Origin: Pistricoccus aurantiacus
GTDB taxonomy: Bacteria > Pseudomonadota > Gammaproteobacteria > Pseudomonadales > Halomonadaceae
Assembly: GCF_007954585.1 (NCBI RefSeq)
Contig: NZ_CP042382.1
Location: 1,488,001 to 1,552,000 of the forward strand
Direction: 5' to 3'
Length of the DNA: 64,000 nucleotides
A model generated the notes under the pieces. That model ran no database searches and was not told where the DNA came from. It saw only the letters and a list, made by a program, of their open reading frames with translations. The position numbers were made by a program, and so were the translations under genes. Position 1 is the stretch's first letter. Every line of letters begins with the position of its first letter. Of the stretch, positions 8,491-18,442 are shown piece by piece.

Positions 8491-8679
8491 GATATTGATC
8501 AAATACTGACGATTCTTCCTTGGCCAACGCAAGATCCTGGAGGTCGATTCAGTCAAGAGAAATAAAAAATTGAAAAATCAAACGTTCGTACGGTTGCCGC
8601 TGTGCGAATTGCACTGAATGATAGAGGGGTAGTGAAAAGCAAGGCCCGGATGCACAACAACAAGTTCCAGGAGACTTTC
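8491..8679. other. divergent intergenic region between fbpA and the TRAP operon
   Basis: With the fbpA promoter region this makes a 316-base gap between divergent genes. It contains no gene. The part nearest dctP holds an A-rich segment (about 8561-8582) and an AGGAG ribosome binding site at 8669-8673. No confident promoter for the TRAP genes was picked out. Confidence 0.4.
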
Positions 8680-9771
8680 ATGTCATCACCTATCGTTACC
8701 CGGCGGCTGCTGATTGCCAGCATCGCCGCCGCCACGAGTACCGCAGTTGCGTTGCCTGCCCTGGCGGAAGGGCCCAAGCGTCTCGACGTAGCCAGCACCT
8801 TCTCGACCCAGAACTTTCTCGGCGCCGGCGCGGTGCATCTTTCCGAGGAGCTGGAAACCGCCACCGGCGGCGCGGTCAGCCTGCGGGTGCATGAGCCCGG
8901 CGACCTGGTGCCGCCTTTCGAGGTGTTCAACTCGGTCTCCTCCGGCGCCATTCAGGCCGGTTGGGACTGGATGGGCTACTGGGCGGGCACCGTACCGATC
9001 ACAAACCTTTACGGCGCGCTGCCATTTGGTCCCACCCCGGAAGCCTTCATGTCCTGGATGTGGGCGGACGAGGGCACCGAGCTGATCCAGCAGGCCTACG
9101 ATCCTTACGGGGTCAAGGTGCTGCCGTGTTTTATCTCGCCTCAGGAAACCGGCGGCTGGTATAACCAGGAAATCAATTCTCCGAAAGACTTCGACGGCCT
9201 GTCCGTGAGGATTTCCGGACTGGGGGCCAAGGTGCTCAATAAGCTCGGCGCCTCCACCCAGCTGGTACCGGGTAACGAGATCTATCTGGCCCTGGAGCGC
9301 GGTCGGGTGGATGCCACGGAGTTCTCCGTGCCCCAGGTGGATGCGGCCATGGGCTTCGACGAAGTGGCGGAGTACTACTACTTCCCGGGTTGGCATCAAA
9401 GCGCCAGCTGGTTCTCGCTGCTGATCAATCAGCAGGTCTGGGATGAATACAGCGACGAGCGCAAGGCCCAGTTCGAGACCGCCTGTCGCGCCACCCTGCA
9501 ATGGGCCATGGCGGAGGCGCCGGCGGAGCAGATGCGTACCGTCAAGCGTCTGGAAGAGAAGGGCGTCAAGGTCAAGCGCTTCCCGGATGAAGTGCTCACC
9601 GCCCTGCAGGATGCCTGGGTCGAGGTGCGCGAGGAGGAAATGCAGAGCAACCCGGACTTCGCCAAGGCCTACAAGTCACTGATGGCTCATACCCAGCTGA
9701 TCACCGAGTGGTATGAGCTCCAGGCGCTGCCGGAACCCAAGAAGGTTGAAACCACTGAAGGAGATAGCTGA
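8680..9771 (+). CDS. TRAP transporter substrate-binding protein (DctP/TakP-like)
   Basis: A 363-residue periplasmic solute receptor. Start chosen at MSSPIVTRR (8680), preceded by AGGAG; upstream codons in the same frame lack a signal. The N-terminus carries RR followed by a hydrophobic stretch and PALAEG, a Sec or Tat-type leader. The segments QETGGWYNQEINSPKDFDG, RISGLGAKVLNKLGA and ALERGRVDATEF are characteristic of the TakP-like branch of DctP receptors, which bind 2-oxo acids or related carboxylates. First gene of a complete three-gene TRAP operon; its stop overlaps the next start (TGATG). The exact substrate is unknown. Confidence 0.88.
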   Translation: MSSPIVTRRLLIASIAAATSTAVALPALAEGPKRLDVASTFSTQNFLGAGAVHLSEELETATGGAVSLRVHEPGDLVPPFEVFNSVSSGAIQAGWDWMGYWAGTVPITNLYGALPFGPTPEAFMSWMWADEGTELIQQAYDPYGVKVLPCFISPQETGGWYNQEINSPKDFDGLSVRISGLGAKVLNKLGASTQLVPGNEIYLALERGRVDATEFSVPQVDAAMGFDEVAEYYYFPGWHQSASWFSLLINQQVWDEYSDERKAQFETACRATLQWAMAEAPAEQMRTVKRLEEKGVKVKRFPDEVLTALQDAWVEVREEEMQSNPDFAKAYKSLMAHTQLITEWYELQALPEPKKVETTEGDS

Positions 9772-10406
9772 TGTCCCGCGCCTCACTTTCGCCCTGGCGA
9801 GAGCGTGGCGCGACGGTATGCACCGCCCTGGCCCGACCCTTGGTCGGGCTAGGGGTCTGGGTGGGTCATGTCACCAGTTGGCTGGTGCTGCTGGTGATGG
9901 TGATGGTGCTTACCACCGTGACGCTCAACGCCCTGGGAATCAATGAGATCGTTCGCTGGAACGACAAGATAGTGCTGTTCGGCAATGCCCTGACCATCAA
10001 TAGCGTGACCGAATTGCAGTGGCATCTGTTCGGTATTCTTACCTTGTTTGGCGGCACCTACGCCCTGCATTACGATACCCACGTGCGGGTGGATCTGGTC
10101 TATCAGAATCTCTCCCCTCAAGGCCGGGCCTGGGTGGATATCCTCGGCCACCTGATCCTGTTGATTCCCTTCTGCCTGCTGGTCGCCTGGCTGACCCAGC
10201 ATTTCGTGTCCATGTCCTACGTTTCCGGTGAAAAATCCAACTACGGCGGTCTGACCGACCGCTATCTGATCAAGGCAATGCTGCCTATCGGGCTGGCGTT
10301 CCTGGCTCTGGGCGCCCTGGGACAGATTTTCGACAAGTTGGCGATCATTTTCGATCCGCGTCGGGGCGACGCTAAAGAACCCTCGGAGGAGACAGCGCAT
10401 GGCTGA
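9771..10406 (+). CDS. TRAP transporter small permease (DctQ)
   Basis: A 211-residue inner membrane protein with four predicted helices, as in the DctQ family. The start overlaps the stop of the receptor gene by one base, and its 3' end overlaps the large permease gene by eight bases, so the three genes are translationally coupled. It has a longer hydrophilic N-terminus than many DctQ proteins. The segment ELQWHLFGILTLFGGTYALHYDTHVRVDL matches the conserved DctQ core. Together with DctM it drives sodium-coupled uptake of the ligand delivered by the receptor. Confidence 0.9.
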   Translation: MSRASLSPWRERGATVCTALARPLVGLGVWVGHVTSWLVLLVMVMVLTTVTLNALGINEIVRWNDKIVLFGNALTINSVTELQWHLFGILTLFGGTYALHYDTHVRVDLVYQNLSPQGRAWVDILGHLILLIPFCLLVAWLTQHFVSMSYVSGEKSNYGGLTDRYLIKAMLPIGLAFLALGALGQIFDKLAIIFDPRRGDAKEPSEETAHG

Positions 10407-11757
10407 ATTTTTGAGTGAATACGCGCTGGCCCTGGCGATGATCGTTTCGTTGCTGGTAGGTATCTTCACCGGCTATCCGGTGGCGTTTCTGCTGGGCGGG
10501 CTGGGCATCCTGTTCGCCTTCATCGGCGATATTCCTCTGCCTTTTCTGGGCACCGTGGGCTCGCGGATCTTCGGTGGGGTGATCGAAAACTGGCTATTGA
10601 TCGCGATTCCGCTCTTCGTGTTCATGGGCCTGATGCTGGAACGCTCCGGCGTGGCTCAGCGCCTATTGCTGACCCTGCAACGACTATTCGGCCGCATTCA
10701 TGGCGGCCTGGCGGTATCCGTGGCGATTCTGGGTATAGTAATGGCTGCCAGCACCGGCATCATCGGCGCCTCCGTGGTGATGCTGGGGCTTCTGGCGCTT
10801 CCCGTCATGCTGAAACAGGGCTATCGGGAAGAAATGGCCTGCGGGGTCATCGCCGCCTCCGGCACACTGGGCATCCTGATTCCGCCCTCCATCATGCTGG
10901 TGCTGATGGGCTCGATCCTGCAGGTTTCCGTGGGGGCGCTGTTCAAGGCGGCGCTGCTTCCGGGGCTGCTGCTTGGCGCGCTCTATATCGCCTATCTCTT
11001 GATCACCGCTTGGATCAAGCCGGAGTGGGCGCCGTTGGCGGACCCGGACTCCGTGGACACGGACACCACGCCGCTGCCCATCGCCCTGCTGCGGGATCTG
11101 CTCGGTCCTTTCCTGCTGATTTTCGCGGTGCTGGGTTCGATCATGGCGGGGATCGCTACCCCCACCGAAGCCGCCGCCATCGGCGCCCTGGGCAGTCTGC
11201 TGCTGGCCCTTGCCACTCGCAGCCTGGACTACAGGACCCTGCGGGACGCGACTCGGGAAACCTCGCGCACCTCGGCGATGATCCTGTTCATCGTGATCGG
11301 CGCCACCTGTTTTTCCGTGGTGTTCAAGCGATTGGGCGGCGACTACATGATCGAGGACCTGATCACCGGCACCGGCCTCGGGCCTTACGGCCTGCTGCTG
11401 CTGATCATGGGGCTTATCTTCGTGCTCGGCTTCTTTCTCGAATGGATCGAGATCAGCTACGTGGTGCTGCCCTTGGTAGCGCCGGTGGTGGAGATGCTGG
11501 ATTTCGGCCTGGGACTTTCCAGCCAGGGTATCCTGGTGTGGTTCGCGATCCTGGTGGCGATCAATCTGCAGACCAGCTTTCTCACGCCGCCCTTCGGCTA
11601 TGCGCTGTTCTACCTCAAGGGCATCACCGAAGGTCAGGTCAGTATCGGCACTATCTACCGCTCGATACTGCCTTTCGTGGTGCTGCAGCTGGTCGGTCTG
11701 GCGCTTTGCCTGCTGTTCCCGGCGCTGGTGCTGTGGCTGCCGGGCTTGATCTCTTGA
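10399..11757 (+). CDS. TRAP transporter large permease (DctM)
   Basis: A 452-residue membrane protein with twelve or more hydrophobic segments. Typical DctM features are the N-terminal GYPVAFLLGGLG, the STGIIGASVVMLGLLALP segment, the GTLGILIPPSIMLVLMG loop, and the second-half ATPTEAAAIGALG and FLTPPFGYALFYLKG segments. It forms the transport channel together with DctQ. It ends four bases before the stop of the convergent porin gene, leaving practically no intergenic space and no visible terminator. Confidence 0.93.
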   Translation: MAEFLSEYALALAMIVSLLVGIFTGYPVAFLLGGLGILFAFIGDIPLPFLGTVGSRIFGGVIENWLLIAIPLFVFMGLMLERSGVAQRLLLTLQRLFGRIHGGLAVSVAILGIVMAASTGIIGASVVMLGLLALPVMLKQGYREEMACGVIAASGTLGILIPPSIMLVLMGSILQVSVGALFKAALLPGLLLGALYIAYLLITAWIKPEWAPLADPDSVDTDTTPLPIALLRDLLGPFLLIFAVLGSIMAGIATPTEAAAIGALGSLLLALATRSLDYRTLRDATRETSRTSAMILFIVIGATCFSVVFKRLGGDYMIEDLITGTGLGPYGLLLLIMGLIFVLGFFLEWIEISYVVLPLVAPVVEMLDFGLGLSSQGILVWFAILVAINLQTSFLTPPFGYALFYLKGITEGQVSIGTIYRSILPFVVLQLVGLALCLLFPALVLWLPGLIS

Positions 11758-11761
11758 GGCG

Positions 11762-13456
<1,695 letters not shown>

Positions 13457-13470
13457 TTACTTCAGCAAGG

Positions 13471-13484
13471 CTTAATCGTTTAAG
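13471..13484. promoter_or_regulatory. LacI-family operator upstream of the porin
   Basis: CTTAATCGTTTAAG, a palindrome with central CG as in LacI/GalR-family operators. The identical 14-mer occurs upstream of the first alpha-glucosidase (18344-18357). It is probably bound by the LacI-type protein encoded at 13720-14781. Confidence 0.75.
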
Positions 13485-13719
13485 CTAAGATTCAAGAATA
13501 CTTGGTGAGCAGGTATCTACTCGGCAGGGCTGTCTGGATCATTGTCGATATGTTGAAGTTAGTCGATCACGTTGTGCGAATACAAAATGTTTCGTGAGAC
13601 TTTCCAACTAATGTCTAGCCCTTGAGTTTCTTCGCTCCGCCACGCCGTTCAAGTTGATCACTTTCAGGCAGAAAAGCGGTTTACAGAGAGCGGCTTACAT
13701 AAGGCGCCAGACACAGGAC
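13485..13719. other. gap between porin operator and lacI-type gene
   Basis: Together with the stretch from 13406 this is a 314-base non-coding region. It must hold the porin promoter, since the operator sits at its porin-proximal end. No clear -35/-10 pair and no terminator hairpin for the lacI-type gene were identified. Confidence 0.35.
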
Positions 13720-14781
13720 CTAGGCTGATGGCGGGCAGGTCGCGCCCAGGATCAGCTCGGTTTCCAGCCATGTCGTGGTCATGGGTTCCTTGCCCAGAAT
13801 CATCGATGCCGCGAGACGCCCCTTGGCGAGGCTATCCTGACGCACGGTGGTCAGGCGCGGCGCGCGATACTGGCCTTCGGCAATGCCATCAAAACCGGTG
13901 ATGCACAAATCGTCGGGAACGCGCAGGCCGCGCTGCTCCGCCAGGGTCAGCGCCGTCAGGGCGATACGATCGGACATGCACAGCAGCAGAGTCGGACGTT
14001 GCCCCTCAGGCAGGTCGAGAATCTCCTCGATCACCGGCATGCAGACCGCAAAGGTGTTTTCCTCGATGTTCCACATCGGCACGCTGGCCGGGTCGATAGC
14101 GTATCTCTCGAAGGCGCGTTGGAAGCCTTGGAGGCGACAATGGGTGATCGTCTGAGAGGCAGCCAACAGCTCCTGCTCGGCGCTAATGCGTCCATTGCAG
14201 GGATGCTTGGTGAGTCGCAGGCTGATCACCGCCGGTCGTTGCGGTAAATGGGCGAGGGCATGACAGGCAATCGCGTAGCTTGCCTGCTCGTTATTCACGT
14301 GCACCGTGGGACAGCCTTCGAGATCGTAATCGATTGCCACGAAAGGGCGCCGGGAAGGCAGGTCGGCGAGCATCTTCCGGTTGGGCAGCAGGCCATAGAT
14401 GATGAAGCCATCCGCCATGCTTGCGGAATCGGGAATGCGGTTGGCGTGCTGACGCCCGGAGACCAGTAACAGTGTGCGGCCATGGGCATCGAGTACTTCG
14501 GCGATACCCGACAGCAGCTCGCTGGCCACGGCATCGTTCAGGCTATAGGTAAGACTTTCGGCGAGCACGACAGCGACGATGCGCGAGCGACCGGTGCGCA
14601 GGCTGCGTGCCGTGGCGTCCGGGCCGCTGTAACCCAGGGTCTTGGCTTCCCGCAGGATGCGATCACGCAGCGCCGTCGACAGCTGGTCGGGACGATTGAA
14701 GGCGTTGGACACCGTCGCGGTAGAGATATCAAGCCGTGTGGCCAGCTCTTTCAGCGTGATACGACGGGACGGTGGCGGCAC
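13720..14781 (-). CDS. LacI-family transcriptional repressor of the alpha-glucoside locus
   Basis: A 353-residue regulator. The N-terminal helix-turn-helix (ITLKELATRLDISTATVSNA, residues 8-27) is followed by the hinge region and a periplasmic-binding-protein-like sensor domain (from about residue 65, RIVAVVLAESL). The start codon is GTG. It lies 46 bases after the second alpha-glucosidase on the same strand, so it is probably the third gene of that operon. The shared operator upstream of the first glucosidase would then make it autoregulatory. The inducer is unknown, presumably an alpha-glucoside or its breakdown product. Confidence 0.9.
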   Translation of the reverse strand: MPPPSRRITLKELATRLDISTATVSNAFNRPDQLSTALRDRILREAKTLGYSGPDATARSLRTGRSRIVAVVLAESLTYSLNDAVASELLSGIAEVLDAHGRTLLLVSGRQHANRIPDSASMADGFIIYGLLPNRKMLADLPSRRPFVAIDYDLEGCPTVHVNNEQASYAIACHALAHLPQRPAVISLRLTKHPCNGRISAEQELLAASQTITHCRLQGFQRAFERYAIDPASVPMWNIEENTFAVCMPVIEEILDLPEGQRPTLLLCMSDRIALTALTLAEQRGLRVPDDLCITGFDGIAEGQYRAPRLTTVRQDSLAKGRLAASMILGKEPMTTTWLETELILGATCPPSA

Positions 14782-14827
14782 GGAGGTTTCTCATTGCAAG
14801 CAGCGCGAGGCAGGTGGCGTCATTCTA

Positions 14828-16471
14828 TCAGCTAAGCACTAGCCAGGCAGCCTTGCCCGGCGCGAGCAGCAGGGTATCGTCTGTACGCTGCGCGGCGATG
14901 GGCTCGGGCAAGTGTAATGGATGCCAATCCTGTACCTCCTCGACCAGCGCGGCGGGCTCAATGCAGTGCGCCTGCTCCCGGCCTAGATTGGCCAGGCACA
15001 ACAGGCGACGCTCCCCCAGCGTGCGCAGGAGGGCGAAAACGTTTTCGGGCAATGTATCCGGCGGCAACAGGTGCTGCTCGCCGCGGCGCAAGGTCTCCTC
15101 GGCGGTACGTAAATGCAACAGCTGACGAACCTGCGTCAGCAGACTGTACGGATCATTTTCCTGGGCCTCGACCGTCAGTCGAGGATGGCGGGGATCGATC
15201 GGCAGCCAGAGCGGCTCGGAAGATGCGCTGAAGCCGCTGTTGACCCCGGCATCCCAGGGCATGGGGGTACGGCTGCCGTCGCGGCCCTTGATCTCGGGCC
15301 AGAGATTGATGCCGAAGGGGTCCCGAAGATCCTCGAAGGCAAGTTCCGCTTCCGGCAGTCCCAGTTCTTCGCCCTGATAAAACCCCAGACTGCCCCGCAG
15401 GGAGCAAAGGAGGGTCAAGGCCAGCAGGGCGCGAGGCTCGCTCCAGCGACTGGCGCTTCTGACCACGTCGTGATTGGACAGCGACCAGCAGGGCCAGGTG
15501 TTGTCGCCGAGTTCGTCAAAGCGAGCCAGCACCTGGTAGAGCTGCTCGGCATCGCCCTCGGAGCCGAGTAGATCAAAGGTGTAGGCCATGTGCAGGCGCG
15601 TATTCCCGGCGGTGTAGGCGGCCATGGTGGCCAGCTGGTTGTCCCCGGCGATCTCGCCGATGCTGGTCGTGCCCGGATATTCATCGAGCAGGTCGCGGAT
15701 ACGCTCGAGAAACGTCAGGTTTTCCGGCTGCTCGATGTTGTGCTGCTGACATTGATAGCTTTGCGGGTTGGCGGGATTGACACGATCCGGCGCAGCAGGC
15801 GGATTGTCGATCAAGGTTCGATCGTGGAAATAGTAGTTGACCACGTCGAAGCGAAAACCGTCGACCCCAAGCTCCAGCCAGAAGCGCAGGTTGTCGAGCT
15901 GGGCGCGCTGAACCTGCGGATTGTGAAAGTTGAGGTCCGGCTGGCTGGGCAGGAAGTTGTGCAGATAGTACTGGCGGCGTCTCGAATCGAAGGTCCAGGC
16001 GCGACCGCCGAAGGCGGCCATCCAGTTGTTGGGCGCATTGCCGTCGGGCTTGGGGTCCGCCCAGACGTACCAGTCCGCCTTGGCGTTGTGGCGATTCTGG
16101 CGGCTTTCCTGAAACCAGGGATGCAGGTCCGAGCTGTGGGACAGGACCTGATCGATGATCACCCGCAAGCCCAGCTCATGGGCCCGGACGATCAGCGCAC
16201 AGAAGTCGTCGAGGGTGCCGAACATGGGGTCGACGTTGCGATAGTCCGCCACGTCGTAACCAAAGTCCTTCATCGGTGAGGTGAAAAAGGGCGACAGCCA
16301 TATCGCATCGACCCCCAGGCTGGCCACGTAATCGAGACGCATGGTGATGCCGGGCAAATCGCCTATGCCATCCCCATTGGCATCCATGAAGCTGCGCGGG
16401 TAGATCTGATAGATCGCGGCGCCGCGCCACCACTCCAGATCCTCGCCGCTCCGCAATTGAGATAGCGTCAT
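14828..16471 (-). CDS. GH13 alpha-glucosidase, second paralogue (Val after nucleophile)
   Basis: A 547-residue cytoplasmic glycoside hydrolase. Start at MTLSQL (16471), preceded by GGAGG with seven-base spacing; the longer frame would run into the upstream gene. GH13 regions are complete: DQVLSHSS, GFRFDVVNYY with nucleophile Asp209, SIGEIAGDN with acid/base Glu273, and LSNHDVVRS. The residue after the nucleophile is Val210, where the upstream paralogue has Thr203. In related GH13 enzymes Val here accompanies activity on alpha-1,6 bonds, so isomaltose-type substrates are a reasonable guess. It is 47 bases downstream of the first paralogue and upstream of the lacI-type gene. Confidence 0.9.
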   Translation of the reverse strand: MTLSQLRSGEDLEWWRGAAIYQIYPRSFMDANGDGIGDLPGITMRLDYVASLGVDAIWLSPFFTSPMKDFGYDVADYRNVDPMFGTLDDFCALIVRAHELGLRVIIDQVLSHSSDLHPWFQESRQNRHNAKADWYVWADPKPDGNAPNNWMAAFGGRAWTFDSRRRQYYLHNFLPSQPDLNFHNPQVQRAQLDNLRFWLELGVDGFRFDVVNYYFHDRTLIDNPPAAPDRVNPANPQSYQCQQHNIEQPENLTFLERIRDLLDEYPGTTSIGEIAGDNQLATMAAYTAGNTRLHMAYTFDLLGSEGDAEQLYQVLARFDELGDNTWPCWSLSNHDVVRSASRWSEPRALLALTLLCSLRGSLGFYQGEELGLPEAELAFEDLRDPFGINLWPEIKGRDGSRTPMPWDAGVNSGFSASSEPLWLPIDPRHPRLTVEAQENDPYSLLTQVRQLLHLRTAEETLRRGEQHLLPPDTLPENVFALLRTLGERRLLCLANLGREQAHCIEPAALVEEVQDWHPLHLPEPIAAQRTDDTLLLAPGKAAWLVLS

Positions 16472-16518
16472 GCAAGCACCTCCGGGCAGGTATCGATCAG
16501 ATCGACACCTGGCAATCG

Positions 16519-18147
16519 TCATTTCAGGTTGAAGAAGCACGCTTGATAAGGTGGCAGGCGTAGTTCACTGCCTCGCAGTTCGGCACCGAAGTCGGGGTTG
16601 TCGAGCTGTTTGTCGACGTTCATCGGTAGCGGCGTCGATTGAGGCTCGCCGGTCAGGTTGAAAACGCATAGCAGACGCTCTTTCCCATTCTTTCCGTCAG
16701 CCTGGCGGACAAAGCCCAGTAGCCGTTCGTCCACATCGAGCAGTTCGATATCGCCGTCCACCAAGGCCGGATGCGCGGCGCGAAAGCGCAGCAGGCGCCG
16801 TACCGTGTTGAGAACGGAATGGGTATCCTGCTGCTGGCGACTGATCGCCAGAGCCAGATGGCGCGAATCCATCGGCAACCAGGGGCCTACCTGGGAAAAG
16901 CCGCCGTGCTCGATGTCGTCCCAGGGCATCGGCGTACGCGAGCCGTCCCGGCCTTTGAATTCCGGCCACAGCACTTTGCCGTAGGGATCCTGAATATGCT
17001 CGAAGGGCACGTCGGATTCCGGCAGTCCCAGCTCCTCACCCTGATAGAGACAGACGCTGCCGCGCAGGGAGAACAGCATCGCCAGCGCCACCTTGGGATA
17101 GGCAAAGGGGTCCTGGTCGATGCCCCAGCGGGAGGCGCTGCGCATAACATCGTGATTGGACAGCGCCCAGCAGGGCCAGGCGTCCCCGGCGACCCGTTCG
17201 AAGCGGCTGATGACTTCGCGAATATAGCTCGCCGAGTTCGGCGCGTTGAGCAGATCGAAGGTATAGGCCATGTGCAGCTTGTCGCCGCCGGCCATGTATT
17301 CCGCCATGCGCTCCAGCGGATTGTCGTCGCCGATCTCGCCCACCGTGGTGGTGCCGGGGAATTCATCCATCAGCGCGCGCAGCTCTCGTAGGAAGCCGAT
17401 GTTTTCCGGTCGGCTGATATCGTACAGGTGGCGCTGCCAGGTGTAGGGGTTGCTGTCCGGGGCGCCCAGGGTCTTGCTCTCGTGGGGCGCCACCGGCGGA
17501 TTGTCGCGTAGCTCGAGATCGTGAAAGTAGAAGTTGACCGTGTCCAGGCGAAAGCCATCGACGCCGAGCTCCAGCCAGAAGCGCATGTTGTCGAGCTGGG
17601 CGGTGCGCACCTCGGGATTATGGAAATTGAGATCCGGCTGGCTGGTCAGGAAACTGTGCAGGTAATACTGGCGACGACGGGAATCGAAGGTCCAGGCCGG
17701 TCCACCGAAGATCGACAGCCAGTTGTTGGGTGGGGTGCCGTCGGGCTTGGGGTCCGCCCACACATACCAGTCCGTCTTGTCGTTGTGACGATTCTGACGG
17801 CTTTCCTTGAACCAGGGATGCTCATTCGAGCTGTGGTTCACGACCTGGTCGATGATGATCTTGAGTCCTAACTCGTGAGCCCGGCTCAACAGCGCCTTGA
17901 AATCCTCGAGGGTGCCGAACATCGGATCGACGTCGCGATAGTCGCTGACGTCGTAGCCGAAATCCAGCATCGGCGAGGTGAAGAAGGGCGACAGCCAGAT
18001 ACCGTCCACCCCGAGGCTTGCTACATAATCGAGACGATGGATGATGCCTCGCAGATCACCGATTCCATCGTCGTTCGCATCCATGAAGCTACGCGGATAG
18101 ATCTGATAAATGACGCCGCCGCGCCACCAGGTCAGACTGTCTTGCAT
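16519..18147 (-). CDS. GH13 alpha-glucosidase, first paralogue (Halomonas HaG type)
   Basis: A 542-residue cytoplasmic enzyme that hydrolyses or transfers alpha-glucosyl groups. Start at MQDSLTWWRGG (18147) with an AAGGA ribosome binding site; an upstream in-frame ATG at 18201 lacks one. Nucleophile Asp202 (GFRLDTVNF) and acid/base Glu271 (TVGEIGDDN) fall at the same numbers as in the characterised alpha-glucosidase of Halomonas sp. H11. The catalytic SNHDVMRS motif is intact. Thr203 follows the nucleophile, the residue linked to alpha-1,4 preference. First gene of the glucosidase-glucosidase-lacI operon, with a LacI-type operator about 200 bases upstream. Confidence 0.93.
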   Translation of the reverse strand: MQDSLTWWRGGVIYQIYPRSFMDANDDGIGDLRGIIHRLDYVASLGVDGIWLSPFFTSPMLDFGYDVSDYRDVDPMFGTLEDFKALLSRAHELGLKIIIDQVVNHSSNEHPWFKESRQNRHNDKTDWYVWADPKPDGTPPNNWLSIFGGPAWTFDSRRRQYYLHSFLTSQPDLNFHNPEVRTAQLDNMRFWLELGVDGFRLDTVNFYFHDLELRDNPPVAPHESKTLGAPDSNPYTWQRHLYDISRPENIGFLRELRALMDEFPGTTTVGEIGDDNPLERMAEYMAGGDKLHMAYTFDLLNAPNSASYIREVISRFERVAGDAWPCWALSNHDVMRSASRWGIDQDPFAYPKVALAMLFSLRGSVCLYQGEELGLPESDVPFEHIQDPYGKVLWPEFKGRDGSRTPMPWDDIEHGGFSQVGPWLPMDSRHLALAISRQQQDTHSVLNTVRRLLRFRAAHPALVDGDIELLDVDERLLGFVRQADGKNGKERLLCVFNLTGEPQSTPLPMNVDKQLDNPDFGAELRGSELRLPPYQACFFNLK

Positions 18148-18442
18148 CGATGATTCCTTGGGTTGATGGAGCACGACCCTGTGCGAAAACGCAGCGTCCA
18201 TTGCGAGTGCTCACGCATCGTTCAACCTTTCACGGCGCCCCTCATCAAGAGAGGAAATACGCGAGTCAGCGTCATCCAGGGAGTGGACCAGTGCATGATC
18301 GCCGACTCTTCCAGTTTCAATAACGCGATGACCAAATCGGAAACTTAATCGTTTAAGGCATTATTAACGTAGTACCAGCGATTGGCAGCAGCAATATAGA
18401 CTTTGGATGTAAATTCACCACGGAGCCGTGCGAAAAAACGGG
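18148..18442. other. intergenic region upstream of the alpha-glucosidase operon
   Basis: A 295-base gap between ftrD and the glucosidase operon, both on the minus strand. It holds the operator at 18344-18357. Between the operator and the start codon lies a leader of almost 200 bases in which no gene or clear hairpin was recognised. Confidence 0.4.
18344..18357. promoter_or_regulatory. LacI-family operator upstream of the alpha-glucosidase operon
   Basis: CTTAATCGTTTAAG, identical over all 14 bases to the site upstream of the porin at 13471-13484, with the central CG typical of LacI-family operators. It lies 196 bases upstream of the first glucosidase start on the minus strand. Confidence 0.75.
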
